The notes under the pieces are model-generated. The model ran no database searches and was not told the DNA's origin. It saw only the letters and a program-made list of their open reading frames with translations. This document shows positions 9,715 through 16,706 of a stretch of DNA of 64,000 bases, piece by piece. Origin of the DNA: Rhynchopus sp. YZ270_cl-10 (lineage: Eukaryota > Euglenozoa > Diplonemea > Diplonemida > Diplonemidae); assembly GCA_964035575.1 (NCBI GenBank), contig OZ037929.1, positions 1 through 64,000 on the forward strand. The letters are read 5' to 3'. Position 1 is the stretch's first letter, and each line of letters begins with the position of its first letter. The position numbers and the translations under genes were made by a program.

Positions 9715-10206
9715 ACTTGTGCAAAAGGTCTTGGGTGTTGCATGGTACAGGAAACTTTATTTGTCTCCCCTGTTCCGCTGCACTCTGCATTAGGTCATTT
9801 CACCTAAAATAAGGCCAGTTTGCGATCTTCTTGGAGTATCTTGGTGTCCAGTACAGTGTTTCTGGCATTGTGGACTTGCATGTTGTACAGGGCAACTGCC
9901 TGGGAATTAGTCCCACTTCTTGCAACAGTTTAGCTATTTCGGCATCCCCAGCGCGCATGATATTAAGCACAGGAGAATTTTTGGCTGCAGGTGCGCACGT
10001 CCCTTCTGGGGAGTATGGATGCCTCTTCCTCAGTTTTTGTTGTGCATTTTTGCACCTTTGCGCTCATCTCCATCTCACCAAAGGTGAAATTGTGAATGCT
10101 GTCATGCAGCATTCACATTCCAGCATGCTCCTGTAGGCTGAAGCACCGTCGGTGGTGTAGTCTCCCCTCATTTCTGCTCTCTGGATAGTGCAACAAACAC
10201 AGGGAT
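9715..10206. other. spacer between 5S genes, nothing recognised
   Basis: I find no tRNA, snRNA or protein gene on either strand. There are only short open frames without recognisable motifs. Confidence 0.6.
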
Positions 10207-10242
10207 ACAAGACAGGGTTGTCTTGTTGGAGGTGGGTCAGGG
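10207..10242 (-). other. 36-bp hairpin element, copy 1
   Basis: On the + strand an 8-bp perfect stem ACAAGACA/TGTCTTGT with loop GGGT is followed by TGGAGGTGGGTCAGGG. It lies 47 bp beyond the 3' end of 5S copy 2. Three related copies lie at 12679, 13400 and 13990, all in one orientation. Function unknown. Confidence 0.7.
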
Positions 10243-10288
10243 TCTGGATGTCCGAAAACCACACACCAACACGGAAGAAAAGCAAAAA

Positions 10289-10407
10289 GGATTCAAGCAC
10301 CCGGACTTCCCAGCTGGTCACCCACGCCAGTACTATCCAGGCCTGCTGGTGCTTAACTTCTCAAATCAGGCGGGATGAGGTGTATTCACCAGAGTATGGC
10401 CGAATCC
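10289..10407 (-). rRNA. 5S ribosomal RNA, copy 2
   Basis: Second 119-nt 5S gene with the same helix I (GGATTC/GAATCC) and internal control region as copy 1. An A-run just beyond the 3' end (AAAAA on +) supplies the terminator. In diplonemids and kinetoplastids 5S and SL RNA genes are known to be linked, and here they share one cluster. Confidence 0.95.
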
Positions 10408-10424
10408 AATACTGAGTCAGGTTC

Positions 10425-10469
10425 GAAAACCTTTGAAGAGCTTTTTATTTCTGAGCTTGTTTTTGCTTC
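10425..10469 (-). promoter_or_regulatory. conserved 5' flank of 5S copy 2
   Basis: Same 45-bp block as at 9670-9714, again 18 bp upstream of the 5S start. The two copies differ at single positions (TTTATATT versus TTTTTATT). Confidence 0.5.
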
Positions 10470-10699
10470 GGTTGTGAAAACCGGTTTGTGGGTCAGCAGG
10501 TTTAACAAGTTTGGCCAGTCCTTAGCACAGCACTTAGTGCGCTGCACTACTGCATCGGAGCAGGTGCCTGTGTGCTCACAGGTCACCACTCAGTGGTCGA
10601 TCCCTCTAGACCAGTCATCAGTGTGCTGGGTTTACTGGGTTTACTGGGTAACATGATGGTTTGTGTGATCACGTTTGTTTTGGTTTGTTTGTTTAAAAA

Positions 10700-10857
10700 G
10701 GCGGGTTTGTGCAAAGCACAGCACCGCCGCTGTCAAAAATTTCACTGTGCAAGCCAGCCGAAGCTAGTGCCACCAGTATCCCCTGCGCAGTGCAATGCAA
10801 GGGCCACTGGTGTGTCGACGCCCTTGTTGATCAGGTCAGACACCAGTAAGGTATGTA
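10700..10857 (-). ncRNA. U1 spliceosomal snRNA
   Basis: About 158 nt, near the human 164. U1 recognises the 5' splice site in cis-splicing. Visible parts in order: a single-stranded 5' end ACATACC; stem-loop I closed by ACTGGTGT/ACACCAGT with a loop TGATCAACAA that resembles the U1-70K binding loop; stem-loop II CCCTTGC/GCAGGG with the ten-nt loop ATTGCACTGC, almost the classical U1A loop; stem-loop III with a TTCG tetraloop; Sm site AAATTTTTGA; and a 3' hairpin ending GGCGG...CCGCC, then T5. The 5' end is complementary to GGTATGT, the donor type used here, rather than to GTAAGT. The promoter motif at 10891-10912 supports the start. The exact 5' nucleotide is uncertain by a few bases. Confidence 0.88.
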
Positions 10858-10890
10858 ACCTCTAGCTGAGTTTAACAACATGCGAAACTC

Positions 10891-10912
10891 CAACACCTTC
10901 AGGGAAGCGTAG
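10891..10912 (-). promoter_or_regulatory. snRNA proximal promoter motif of U1
   Basis: ACGCTTCCCTGAAGGTGTTG on the minus strand, about 34 bp upstream of the U1 start. It matches the shared CATGCTTCCCTG core found at a similar distance before SL, U2, U4 and U5. Confidence 0.65.
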
Positions 10913-10924
10913 TGGTTGTCAAGA

Positions 10925-11050
10925 CTTAAAAACAGATGAGACACAAAGGCCCCTTCAAAAATTATGCTTTCACTTAGTGGCTCTTACCCACGGTCATCTT
11001 TAGTAAAAGGCGAAAGATGAGTTCGATATGGGCAAGAACCGTGATATGGC
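10925..11050 (-). ncRNA. U5 spliceosomal snRNA
   Basis: U5 aligns exons in the spliceosome. The invariant loop CGCCTTTTACT is closed by the stem CATCTTT/AAAGATG. Below an internal loop the stem GGTTCTTGCCC pairs with GGGTAAGAGCC. The Sm site ATAATTTTTGAAG follows, then a G/C-rich 3' segment. The loop and both stems make the call safe. The 3' end is not sharply defined and the 5' end is set by the promoter motif spacing. Confidence 0.92.
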
Positions 11051-11080
11051 TCTGTTTTGTTCTATTGCTGTATGCACTTT

Positions 11081-11100
11081 GCTACACATGGAAGCATGTT
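11081..11100 (-). promoter_or_regulatory. snRNA proximal promoter motif of U5
   Basis: AACATGCTTCCATGTGTAGC on the minus strand, about 31-33 bp upstream of the U5 start. Confidence 0.65.
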
Positions 11101-11514
11101 GAGAGCGAGGATAGTGTGGTAACTTCTTGATTGATCAAGATGTCCTTGAAGGTGAAAAAAGTAATGTGAAGCCTTTTTTGAGGTTTTTCTTAAAAACAAG
11201 CTGTAAGTGGAAGGGCTGTGCCTGGTACTCTTCCCTGCGCCATACAGGGGAGAGACAAAACAATACAAGAAGTATGTGACAATCATCGCAAGTGCTCATG
11301 CTGCACATGCCCAACCTATGTCATCATCCAGCTTTGGTCTTGTGCCGAAGAAAACAATCTTCAACACGAATGCACTCAAAAACAGATCCTGTGTAGAGTA
11401 CAGTCTTGCCCTTGTTTGTTCCACCTATCGGCTGCACAGATGTCTACAGGGAGGCACATTGGTGGTGGTAGTTCTGGTGTGTTAGCTTTACGTGGTGTCT
11501 TTATGTTACCACCC
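11101..11514. other. spacer between divergent U5 and U4 genes
   Basis: U5 is read leftward and U4 rightward from this spacer. Apart from their promoter motifs I see no RNA or protein gene. Confidence 0.6.
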
Positions 11515-11539
11515 CAACACGCTTCCCTGTTGACATAGC
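11515..11539 (+). promoter_or_regulatory. snRNA proximal promoter motif of U4
   Basis: CACGCTTCCCTGTTGACAT, ending about 30 bp before the U4 start. Confidence 0.65.
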
Positions 11540-11569
11540 TTTGTGACACGACTGGGAGAAAAGGAGGTA

Positions 11570-11711
11570 TTCTTGCGCTCGGGATAATTCCATAAGCAAT
11601 GACCAAATAGGGACGCTGTGGAGAGATTGCTGGTTGAAAACTACCCAATTCCCGCCATGGGCCGCTTCGGCGTTGCCACATTGGCAATTTGTGTAGCTGC
11701 TTCGGCGGCCT
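11570..11711 (+). ncRNA. U4 spliceosomal snRNA
   Basis: U4 pairs with U6 in the tri-snRNP. The 5' part CTTGCGC..GGG can pair with U6 CCCTGCGCAAG (stem II). The block GATTGCTGGTTGAAAACTAC followed by CCAATTCCCGCC closely matches the human U4 segment around GAAAACTTTTCCCAATACCCCGCC. ATTGGCAATTT near the 3' end is the Sm region, followed by a hairpin GCTGC-TTCG-GCGGC and a T-run. About 142 nt, as expected. Confidence 0.92.
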
Positions 11712-11740
11712 TGTTTTTACTACGATTGATCATCACCTTC

Positions 11741-11764
11741 GCTCACTTCCCTGTGACATGGGTG
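11741..11764 (+). promoter_or_regulatory. second, unassigned snRNA promoter motif upstream of U2
   Basis: CACTTCCCTGTGACATGGGTG resembles the U2 motif 67 bp further on, and both follow a GATCATCA word. No RNA is recognisable 29 bp downstream, so this looks like a duplicated promoter element or an alternative start. Confidence 0.5.
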
Positions 11765-11807
11765 TGTAATCTGTTTGCCTTGTTGTTTCCTAGTAATATT
11801 GATCATC

Positions 11808-11832
11808 ATCATGCTTCCCTGTACATGGGTGT
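11808..11832 (+). promoter_or_regulatory. snRNA proximal promoter motif of U2
   Basis: CATGCTTCCCTGTACATGG, ending about 29 bp before the U2 start. This is the best representative of the shared motif. Confidence 0.7.
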
Positions 11833-11860
11833 CGAATTTGGTATGGACTAAAAAGAAGTC

Positions 11861-12049
11861 ATACCTTCTCGGCCTTTTGGCTAAGATCAAGTGTATTATC
11901 TGTTCTTATCAGCTTAATATCTGATACAGTGCCTTGTGCACTGATGATATTAACGCAATTTCTCATTGGGGTGACGGGTCGCCAGGGCAACCTGGTCCGT
12001 TCACACATGTTGCCCTGGAGCTGCACAACATCCAGGAGTGGCATACCCT
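11861..12049 (+). ncRNA. U2 spliceosomal snRNA
   Basis: U2 recognises the branch site. The 5' 60 nt are nearly identical to animal U2: CTTCTCGGCCTTTTGGCTAA, GATCAAGTGTATTATCTG and TTCTTATCAGCTTAATATCT. The Sm region is near 11953-11965 and the RNA ends CCAGGAGTGGCATACCC, like the human CCAGGAACGGTGCACCC. 189 nt, as in human, followed by CTTTTTT. The branch-site recognition word reads GTATTA instead of GTAGTA. Confidence 0.96.
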
Positions 12050-12678
12050 CTTTTTTAACAAAACAAAAACAAACACACAAAGGCAACATATCATACATAC
12101 CATACATACCATACATACACAGTGGTTACCGGTAAGGGTTATTAAAAACAGAGGTCGGAGCGAGCCTCTCAATGTCAGAGGCTTCAAAGCATTTCACGAG
12201 AAAACTCGCCCCTGTCCTTCTTCATCACTATCACTTGACCGAACACTCCCCACAAGGAAGCCTGTAAAAGGTGATGCTTTTTCAGGCAACAACACAGACA
12301 CAGGGGGGGTACTGGGTGGGGTAATATAAAAAAGGGTGCTTGCGTTGTGTGCTGGATCGGGACCACCAGTAAACTGGCAGCCCCACATCCAGTTCTAATA
12401 TTTGAAGTGTGAAATAGAACGCAGTCAGAATTAGTGTTACACGCTAATGTAAGAATAATCATCATGGGTAATATTCTGTACGAACGTACGGGATTTACAT
12501 CATATGAAAGTGGTTCCGCCTTGGGCCATATCAGGCCCACAGCAGGACACATCATAAAAATTGTAAAGAATTTTCTGATAAGAAAGGTCTTTTCAAGTTT
12601 TAGCTGTTGCTGAACGAGTTGTTTGGTTTCGAAGTAGCACACTAACTTAGCACCCAAACATAGGGAGAGTATGGGAAA
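12050..12678. other. spacer, nothing recognised
   Basis: Contains a short CATAC/CATACATAC microsatellite near 12096-12118. I find no RNA gene or convincing protein frame. Confidence 0.6.
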
Positions 12679-12714
12679 ACAAGACAGGGTTGTCTTGTTG
12701 GAGGTGGGTCAGGG
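12679..12714 (-). other. 36-bp hairpin element, copy 2
   Basis: Same sequence as copy 1 over 36 bp, including the perfect 8-bp stem. It lies about 72 bp beyond the 3' end of SL RNA 1. Confidence 0.7.
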
Positions 12715-12786
12715 TGACACACACACCTGTGCACTTTGTACATGCATCATATGTGTGAATGTTTTTTCTCATGGTGACGTAAAAAA

Positions 12787-12899
12787 GGCCAGTCTCTTTC
12801 GAGGCTGGCCATGTTTGACAAAGTTGTGTGAGAAGAATATAATCTTCATGCTTCCATACCAATGAAGTACAGAAACTGTAGCTTTAGAAATCGTTGGTT
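12787..12899 (-). ncRNA. spliced-leader RNA 1
   Basis: SL RNA donates its exon to mRNA 5' ends in trans-splicing. Exon 12860-12899 (40 nt) begins AACCAACGAT and ends ACAGTTTCTGTACTTCATTG, directly followed by donor GTATGG. The intron part has an Sm-like AACTTTG, then a 3' hairpin GGCCAG...CTGGCC with GAAA loop (one stem mismatch in this copy) and a T-run terminator. Exon identical in all five copies. Confidence 0.96.
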
Positions 12900-12927
12900 G
12901 CCCTTTTTCTTAACATTGCTCTAAGCA

Positions 12928-12951
12928 CCAACATGTACTGGTAAACATGCC
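12928..12951 (-). promoter_or_regulatory. promoter motif of SL RNA 1
   Basis: GGCATGTTTACCAGTACATG on the minus strand, 29 bp upstream of the SL start. It is the most diverged of the SL motifs. Confidence 0.6.
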
Positions 12952-13399
12952 ACTTGTGGTGAATAATGTGGGTAGGAATGGTCTGGGCAACGTGGTGGGG
13001 TGTATCAACAACACATGTGTATGGTGATGTGGAAACAATGTTCACATGGAAAAATGTAAAAAAGAAACGCTTCTCCAGTTCAAGCCATTGAGTTGGAAAC
13101 ACCCTCACTCTGCTCTGTGCTGCGATCCTTGAACTGTCCACTGCAGGAGTTATGAGCTGCTCTGTGAGACCAGCCTGGCCCGGTTCACCCCATTTCACTC
13201 TGATTGTTGCCCTGGTTTACACCAAGGCCGCAAACAGGACAGTAGACTAACACGGACAACACATCAACACAGAAGTTGAAGGTGCCTTTGGTCCACCTCA
13301 AAGAGTGCCCAGTTCTGGAGAAGCTTGCCCCCCCAGAAGCTAGGGGTTTCAGGATGCAGCCAACACATCCCGGCTCAATAGATACCATATTGTCGGAAT
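12952..13399. other. spacer between SL RNA 1 and 2
   Basis: No gene recognised. SL units are not evenly spaced here (743, 579, 419 and 434 bp between successive starts). Confidence 0.6.
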
Positions 13400-13434
13400 A
13401 CAAGACAGGGTTGTCTAGTTGGAGGTGGGTCAGG
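13400..13434 (-). other. 36-bp hairpin element, copy 3
   Basis: As copy 1 but with TGTCTAGT in the second arm, which weakens the stem, and one base shorter at the end. It lies about 96 bp beyond the 3' end of SL RNA 2. Confidence 0.65.
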
Positions 13435-13530
13435 TCAAAAACGTGGTTTTGAAGATCCTCACTTCTTGTGTGTGTTTTTTTTTTTGCTTTGCACAAAGAC
13501 ACACAAAGACAATCATGCTAACGTAAAAAA

Positions 13531-13642
13531 GGCCAGTCTCTTTCGAAACCGGCCATGTTTTGACAAAGTTGTGTGAGAAGAGTAATCTTCATGCTTCCAT
13601 ACCAATGAAGTACAGAAACTGTAGCTTTAGAAATCGTTGGTT
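13531..13642 (-). ncRNA. spliced-leader RNA 2
   Basis: Same 40-nt exon, GTATGG donor and Sm-like site as copy 1. The 3' hairpin reads GGCCGGTTTC-GAAA on its first side, keeping pairing through a G-U pair, and is followed by a T-run. Confidence 0.96.
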
Positions 13643-13668
13643 GCTCTTTTTCTCTACACAGCTTTCGA

Positions 13669-13694
13669 CATGTATATGCTCAGGGAAGCATGCC
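13669..13694 (-). promoter_or_regulatory. promoter motif of SL RNA 2
   Basis: GGCATGCTTCCCTGAGCATA on the minus strand, 27 bp upstream of the SL start. Confidence 0.65.
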
Positions 13695-13793
13695 AGTAGC
13701 ATAAACCATATGGTCGTTTTTTGAAACCAATATTTCAATGGGTTACTGCAGCCTGCCACTTGCCACCTGTGGGTGATGGGCATGTCTGCACAT

Positions 13794-13816
13794 ATGTGTT
13801 GGTCTGGGAAGCATGA
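13794..13816 (-). promoter_or_regulatory. unassigned snRNA-type promoter motif
   Basis: CATGCTTCCCAGACCAACAC on the minus strand matches the SL motif well, but 29 bp further on (about 13765) I recognise no known RNA. It may drive an undescribed small RNA or be a relic of a lost SL unit. Confidence 0.45.
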
Positions 13817-13861
13817 AGAAGACACCAGTGTAAAAAATACGTGTGATCCGGGGGACAAAAA

Positions 13862-13966
13862 AAAAGTTGATACTTTCTCGATTAATGCGTGTCATCCTTG
13901 CGCAGGGACCATGCTAATCTTCTCTGTATCGATCCAATTTTAACGGATGTCCCATTTCTGGGGTCC
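13862..13966 (-). ncRNA. U6 spliceosomal snRNA
   Basis: U6 forms the catalytic core of the spliceosome. It holds ATACAGAGAAGATTAGCATG (ACAGAGA box and AGC region) and CCCTGCGCAAGGATGACACG (U4 pairing and stem-loop). The 5' stem GGACCCC...GGGACATCC resembles trypanosome U6. It ends in a T-run (nine A on +), as expected for Pol III. A TATATA lies just upstream at about 13972. The CATGCTTCCC motif of the other snRNAs is absent; a hairpin-element copy is there instead. Confidence 0.96.
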
Positions 13967-13989
13967 AGTATATATGCACAAGGTGGTTG

Positions 13990-14025
13990 ACAAGACAGGG
14001 GCCCCTTGTTGGAGTTGGGTCAGGG
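13990..14025 (-). other. 36-bp hairpin element, copy 4
   Basis: The stem is rearranged (ACAAGACAGGGGCCCCTTGT) but the ends can still pair. The TGGAG.TGGGTCAGGG tail is kept. It lies 24-60 bp upstream of U6 and 85 bp beyond SL RNA 3. Confidence 0.6.
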
Positions 14026-14109
14026 TCTGAATGTGGTTCTAAACTTCTGCTGTTGTTGTGTGGGTTTTTTTGCTTCTTGTGCACAAGACGATCGTGTTAA
14101 CGTAAAAAA

Positions 14110-14221
14110 GGCCAGTCTCTTTCGAAACTGGCCATGTTTTGACAAAGTTGTGTGAGAAGAATAATCTTCATGCTTCCATACCAATGAAGTACAGAAACTG
14201 TAGCTTTAGAAATCGTTGGTT
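14110..14221 (-). ncRNA. spliced-leader RNA 3
   Basis: Same exon, donor, Sm-like site and terminal GAAA-loop hairpin as the other copies, then a T-run. The hairpin stem has ten pairs including one G-U. Confidence 0.96.
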
Positions 14222-14249
14222 GCCCTTTTTCTCTACAATGTTCTAAGTG

Positions 14250-14273
14250 CCAACATGTTCTGGGAATCATGCC
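14250..14273 (-). promoter_or_regulatory. promoter motif of SL RNA 3
   Basis: GGCATGATTCCCAGAACATG on the minus strand, 29 bp upstream of the SL start. Confidence 0.65.
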
Positions 14274-14307
14274 ATATGTATCATTATTATGGTGGGTTTT
14301 TTTTCTA

Positions 14308-14480
14308 ACATAGCCGTAGAGTGGCTTATAAACATACCTAAGGATGCCCAATGTGCTCGAAAGTCCAAAAATCTTGGGAATACGGGATATTTGGGCTCAT
14401 TTGAGTCAATTGCGTGGTCGTACAATTTAATCTGAGCATTACACATATCCTAATCACCAAAATATTCGAAGAACATGGGA
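14308..14480. repeat. satellite fragment inside the SL cluster
   Basis: This piece (TAGCCGTAGAGTGGCTTATA, later GAGTCAATTGCGTGGTCGTA) has a diverged copy at 15363-15525. Both carry words of the satellite-like region at 2676-6663, including CACATATCCTAATCACC at the edge of the 1.21-kb duplication. Confidence 0.7.
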
Positions 14481-14528
14481 ATCATGTGTGTTTTTTGGGT
14501 TTGCACAAGGTGATGTTAACGTAAAAAA

Positions 14529-14640
14529 GGCCAGTCTCTTTCGAAACTGGCCATGTTTTGACAAAGTTGTGTGAAGAATATAATCTTCATGCTTCCATAC
14601 CAATGAAGTACAGAAACTGTAGCTTTAGAAATCGTTGGTT
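14529..14640 (-). ncRNA. spliced-leader RNA 4
   Basis: Same 40-nt exon, GTATGG donor, Sm-like site and 3' hairpin as the others. Spacing to SL 3 is 419 bp. Confidence 0.96.
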
Positions 14641-14668
14641 GCCCTTTTTCTCTACAATGTTCTAGGTA

Positions 14669-14690
14669 CCCACTTGTTCTGGGAAGCCTT
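14669..14690 (-). promoter_or_regulatory. promoter motif of SL RNA 4
   Basis: AGGCTTCCCAGAACAAGTGG on the minus strand, 29 bp upstream of the SL start. The spacer beyond it (about 14700-14825) has a diverged copy beyond SL RNA 5 (about 15130-15245), showing that the SL units arose as tandem copies. Confidence 0.65.
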
Positions 14691-14962
14691 CTGCCAATGT
14701 CTATAATACGGTTGCTTTTTCGTACCTGACATCTTGGTCACTGTGAAGGTTCTACATAAAAATATCCTTAAGTGTGATCCTACAGAAGGATATTCGACAG
14801 AGTCAACAGTGGCTTCTGAAGGGGAACAAGTGTCACAAATATGGTTTTGCAGGCGATATAAAAATGGGGTGCAGTAAGCACTTGTGTGTTATGTCATGTG
14901 TGAATCGTGTGTGTTTTTGGGTTTGCTTCTTGTGCACAAGACGATCATGCTAACGTAAAAAA

Positions 14963-15074
14963 GGCCAGTCTCTTTCGAGACTGGCCATGTTTGACAAAGT
15001 TGTGTGAGAAGATATAATCTTCATGCTTCCATACCAATGAAGTACAGAAACTGTAGCTTTAGAAATCGTTGGTT
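14963..15074 (-). ncRNA. spliced-leader RNA 5
   Basis: Same exon and donor. The terminal hairpin is perfect here: ten Watson-Crick pairs (GGCCAGTCTC side) closed by GAAA, followed by a T-run. Confidence 0.96.
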
Positions 15075-15102
15075 GCCTTTTTTCTCTACAACGTTCTGAG
15101 TA

Positions 15103-15126
15103 CAGACGTGTCCTGGGAAGCATGCC
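15103..15126 (-). promoter_or_regulatory. promoter motif of SL RNA 5
   Basis: GGCATGCTTCCCAGGACACG on the minus strand, 29 bp upstream of the SL start. Confidence 0.65.
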
Positions 15127-15492
15127 AGTAGTGTAAAAAATATGATGGTTTTTTTGTACCTAACATCTTGTACACTGAGAAGGTTCTGCACAAGTGGAAG
15201 CCTATATAAGGATATTCATAAGAGTCAAAAGGGGCTTCTGAAGGGGTATATGGGTAGTATGAGCTCATATGAATCCATTAAAAGCGTCTATGGCATGATC
15301 TAAGCATCACATAATTTCTGAAATCAATACCAACCACAATTTACGGCTATTTTTCCAGCAATAGCCGTATCATGGCTTATAACCATACCTAAGGATGTCC
15401 AATATGCTGGAAAAGTTAATAATCTTGGGTGTATAGGGTTTTTGGGCACATTTGAGTCAATTGCGGGGTCTTACGATTTAATCTGAGCATCA

Positions 15493-16702
15493 CACATATC
15501 CTAATCACCTATATAATCGAAAAACACATACAAAATGACCTACATAGCCGTAAAATGACCCAAATGTGCATATTCGGGTTGAAATTTCATTTTTTCGGAA
15601 AGTTTTTTTTTCTCAACAATTACATGGGTGAGTTCCGAGTACATTATGGGGTCGTAAGTTTTTATTCAAGCATCACACATTATGTAGAATAATTTATGCC
15701 ATACAATGTTACCAAAAAAAGTCGATTTTTGGTCACTTTTTCAAAAATATGAAAATTCGATTTTTGGGTACTAGATAGGTCTTTCCGGTGCAAAAACGAC
15801 CGTTAAATGGATTCTCCGGGGTCCTAAGGCCCCAAAAATCACTTTTGGACACACGGGCAATATCCCAGTATACCCTAGGAAATTGGTGGGAACCCAAAAA
15901 TTGGCCTCAAAATCCGACCAAAACCAAGGTTTCTGTAGAGGTACATGTGAACCTCATGTGTGTTCTGGAGACCCATTTTGTTTTTAAAAGTGAATCTAAA
16001 TAGCCAAAAATTTAAAACTCTTGTAGCGCATTCGGAATAGAGGGGGTATTCGCGAAAACCTGTGCGAAACATTTATCAATTCAGGTCTGACCCACATGGT
16101 CATGACCCCATATTTTGGGTGCGGAAAACACCCTATCTGTTGACCTACCGGCTTGTATGCCTGTATACCTGGTTGGGTCAACTTTTTGAAAATTTCCTGG
16201 GCCATATACCCTATTTGGGCCCCCTGAATCCATTGCGACATCGTTTTTTCACATCCGAGTGAAAACTAATATATAGGATAACCCATGGGTATGGGTACCT
16301 CGCTCAATACCCCTAAAATCAGTGCTTTTGAAAATGACCCTATGGAAAAATGTATCCAAAATATTGAAACATGTTCTCCTGGCATCTGCAACACGATATT
16401 TTGGGCCCCCTGGGCCCCGGGGGCCCTACGGGCCCCCATATTCGCGAAAAGTTGGGCATCCCAGCTAGTGGGTCGGTACTGGGTATACAAACATCCCCCC
16501 AAAAAGTGAGATTTTGACCCCCCAAAAATGGCCATTTTTTTACTCCCCGGGACCTTCTCAGGTGTGTATTCGGACCCTCTCGTGGTCTTAAACCGGATTT
16601 TTGGGGCCCCCACACCCTGGAATACCCCCCATAGTGTCGTTTTTTCACCCGCAGGGCCGATTTTTTAGAAAAAATTTGGTTTTTAAGGAACAACATTTAC
16701 CC
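15493..16702. repeat. 1.21-kb segmental duplication, copy B
   Basis: Near-perfect copy of 2676-3885. Its right end stops exactly where the + strand retrotransposon begins, and the joint reads ACCC-GGGTTTGCGG, that is, one unit of the 8-bp satellite. No gene inside. Confidence 0.95.
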
Positions 16703-16706
16703 GGGT

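Noticed and set aside
10700-10830. U4 snRNA on the minus strand (TGCGCAGGGG word)
   Set aside because: The same segment forms the U1 stem-loop II with the ATTGCAC loop, and a clear U4 lies at 11570-11711.
13860-14025. CRISPR-like repeats among the spaced hairpin elements
   Set aside because: Spacing is irregular, copies are few and associated with RNA genes, and the genome is eukaryotic.
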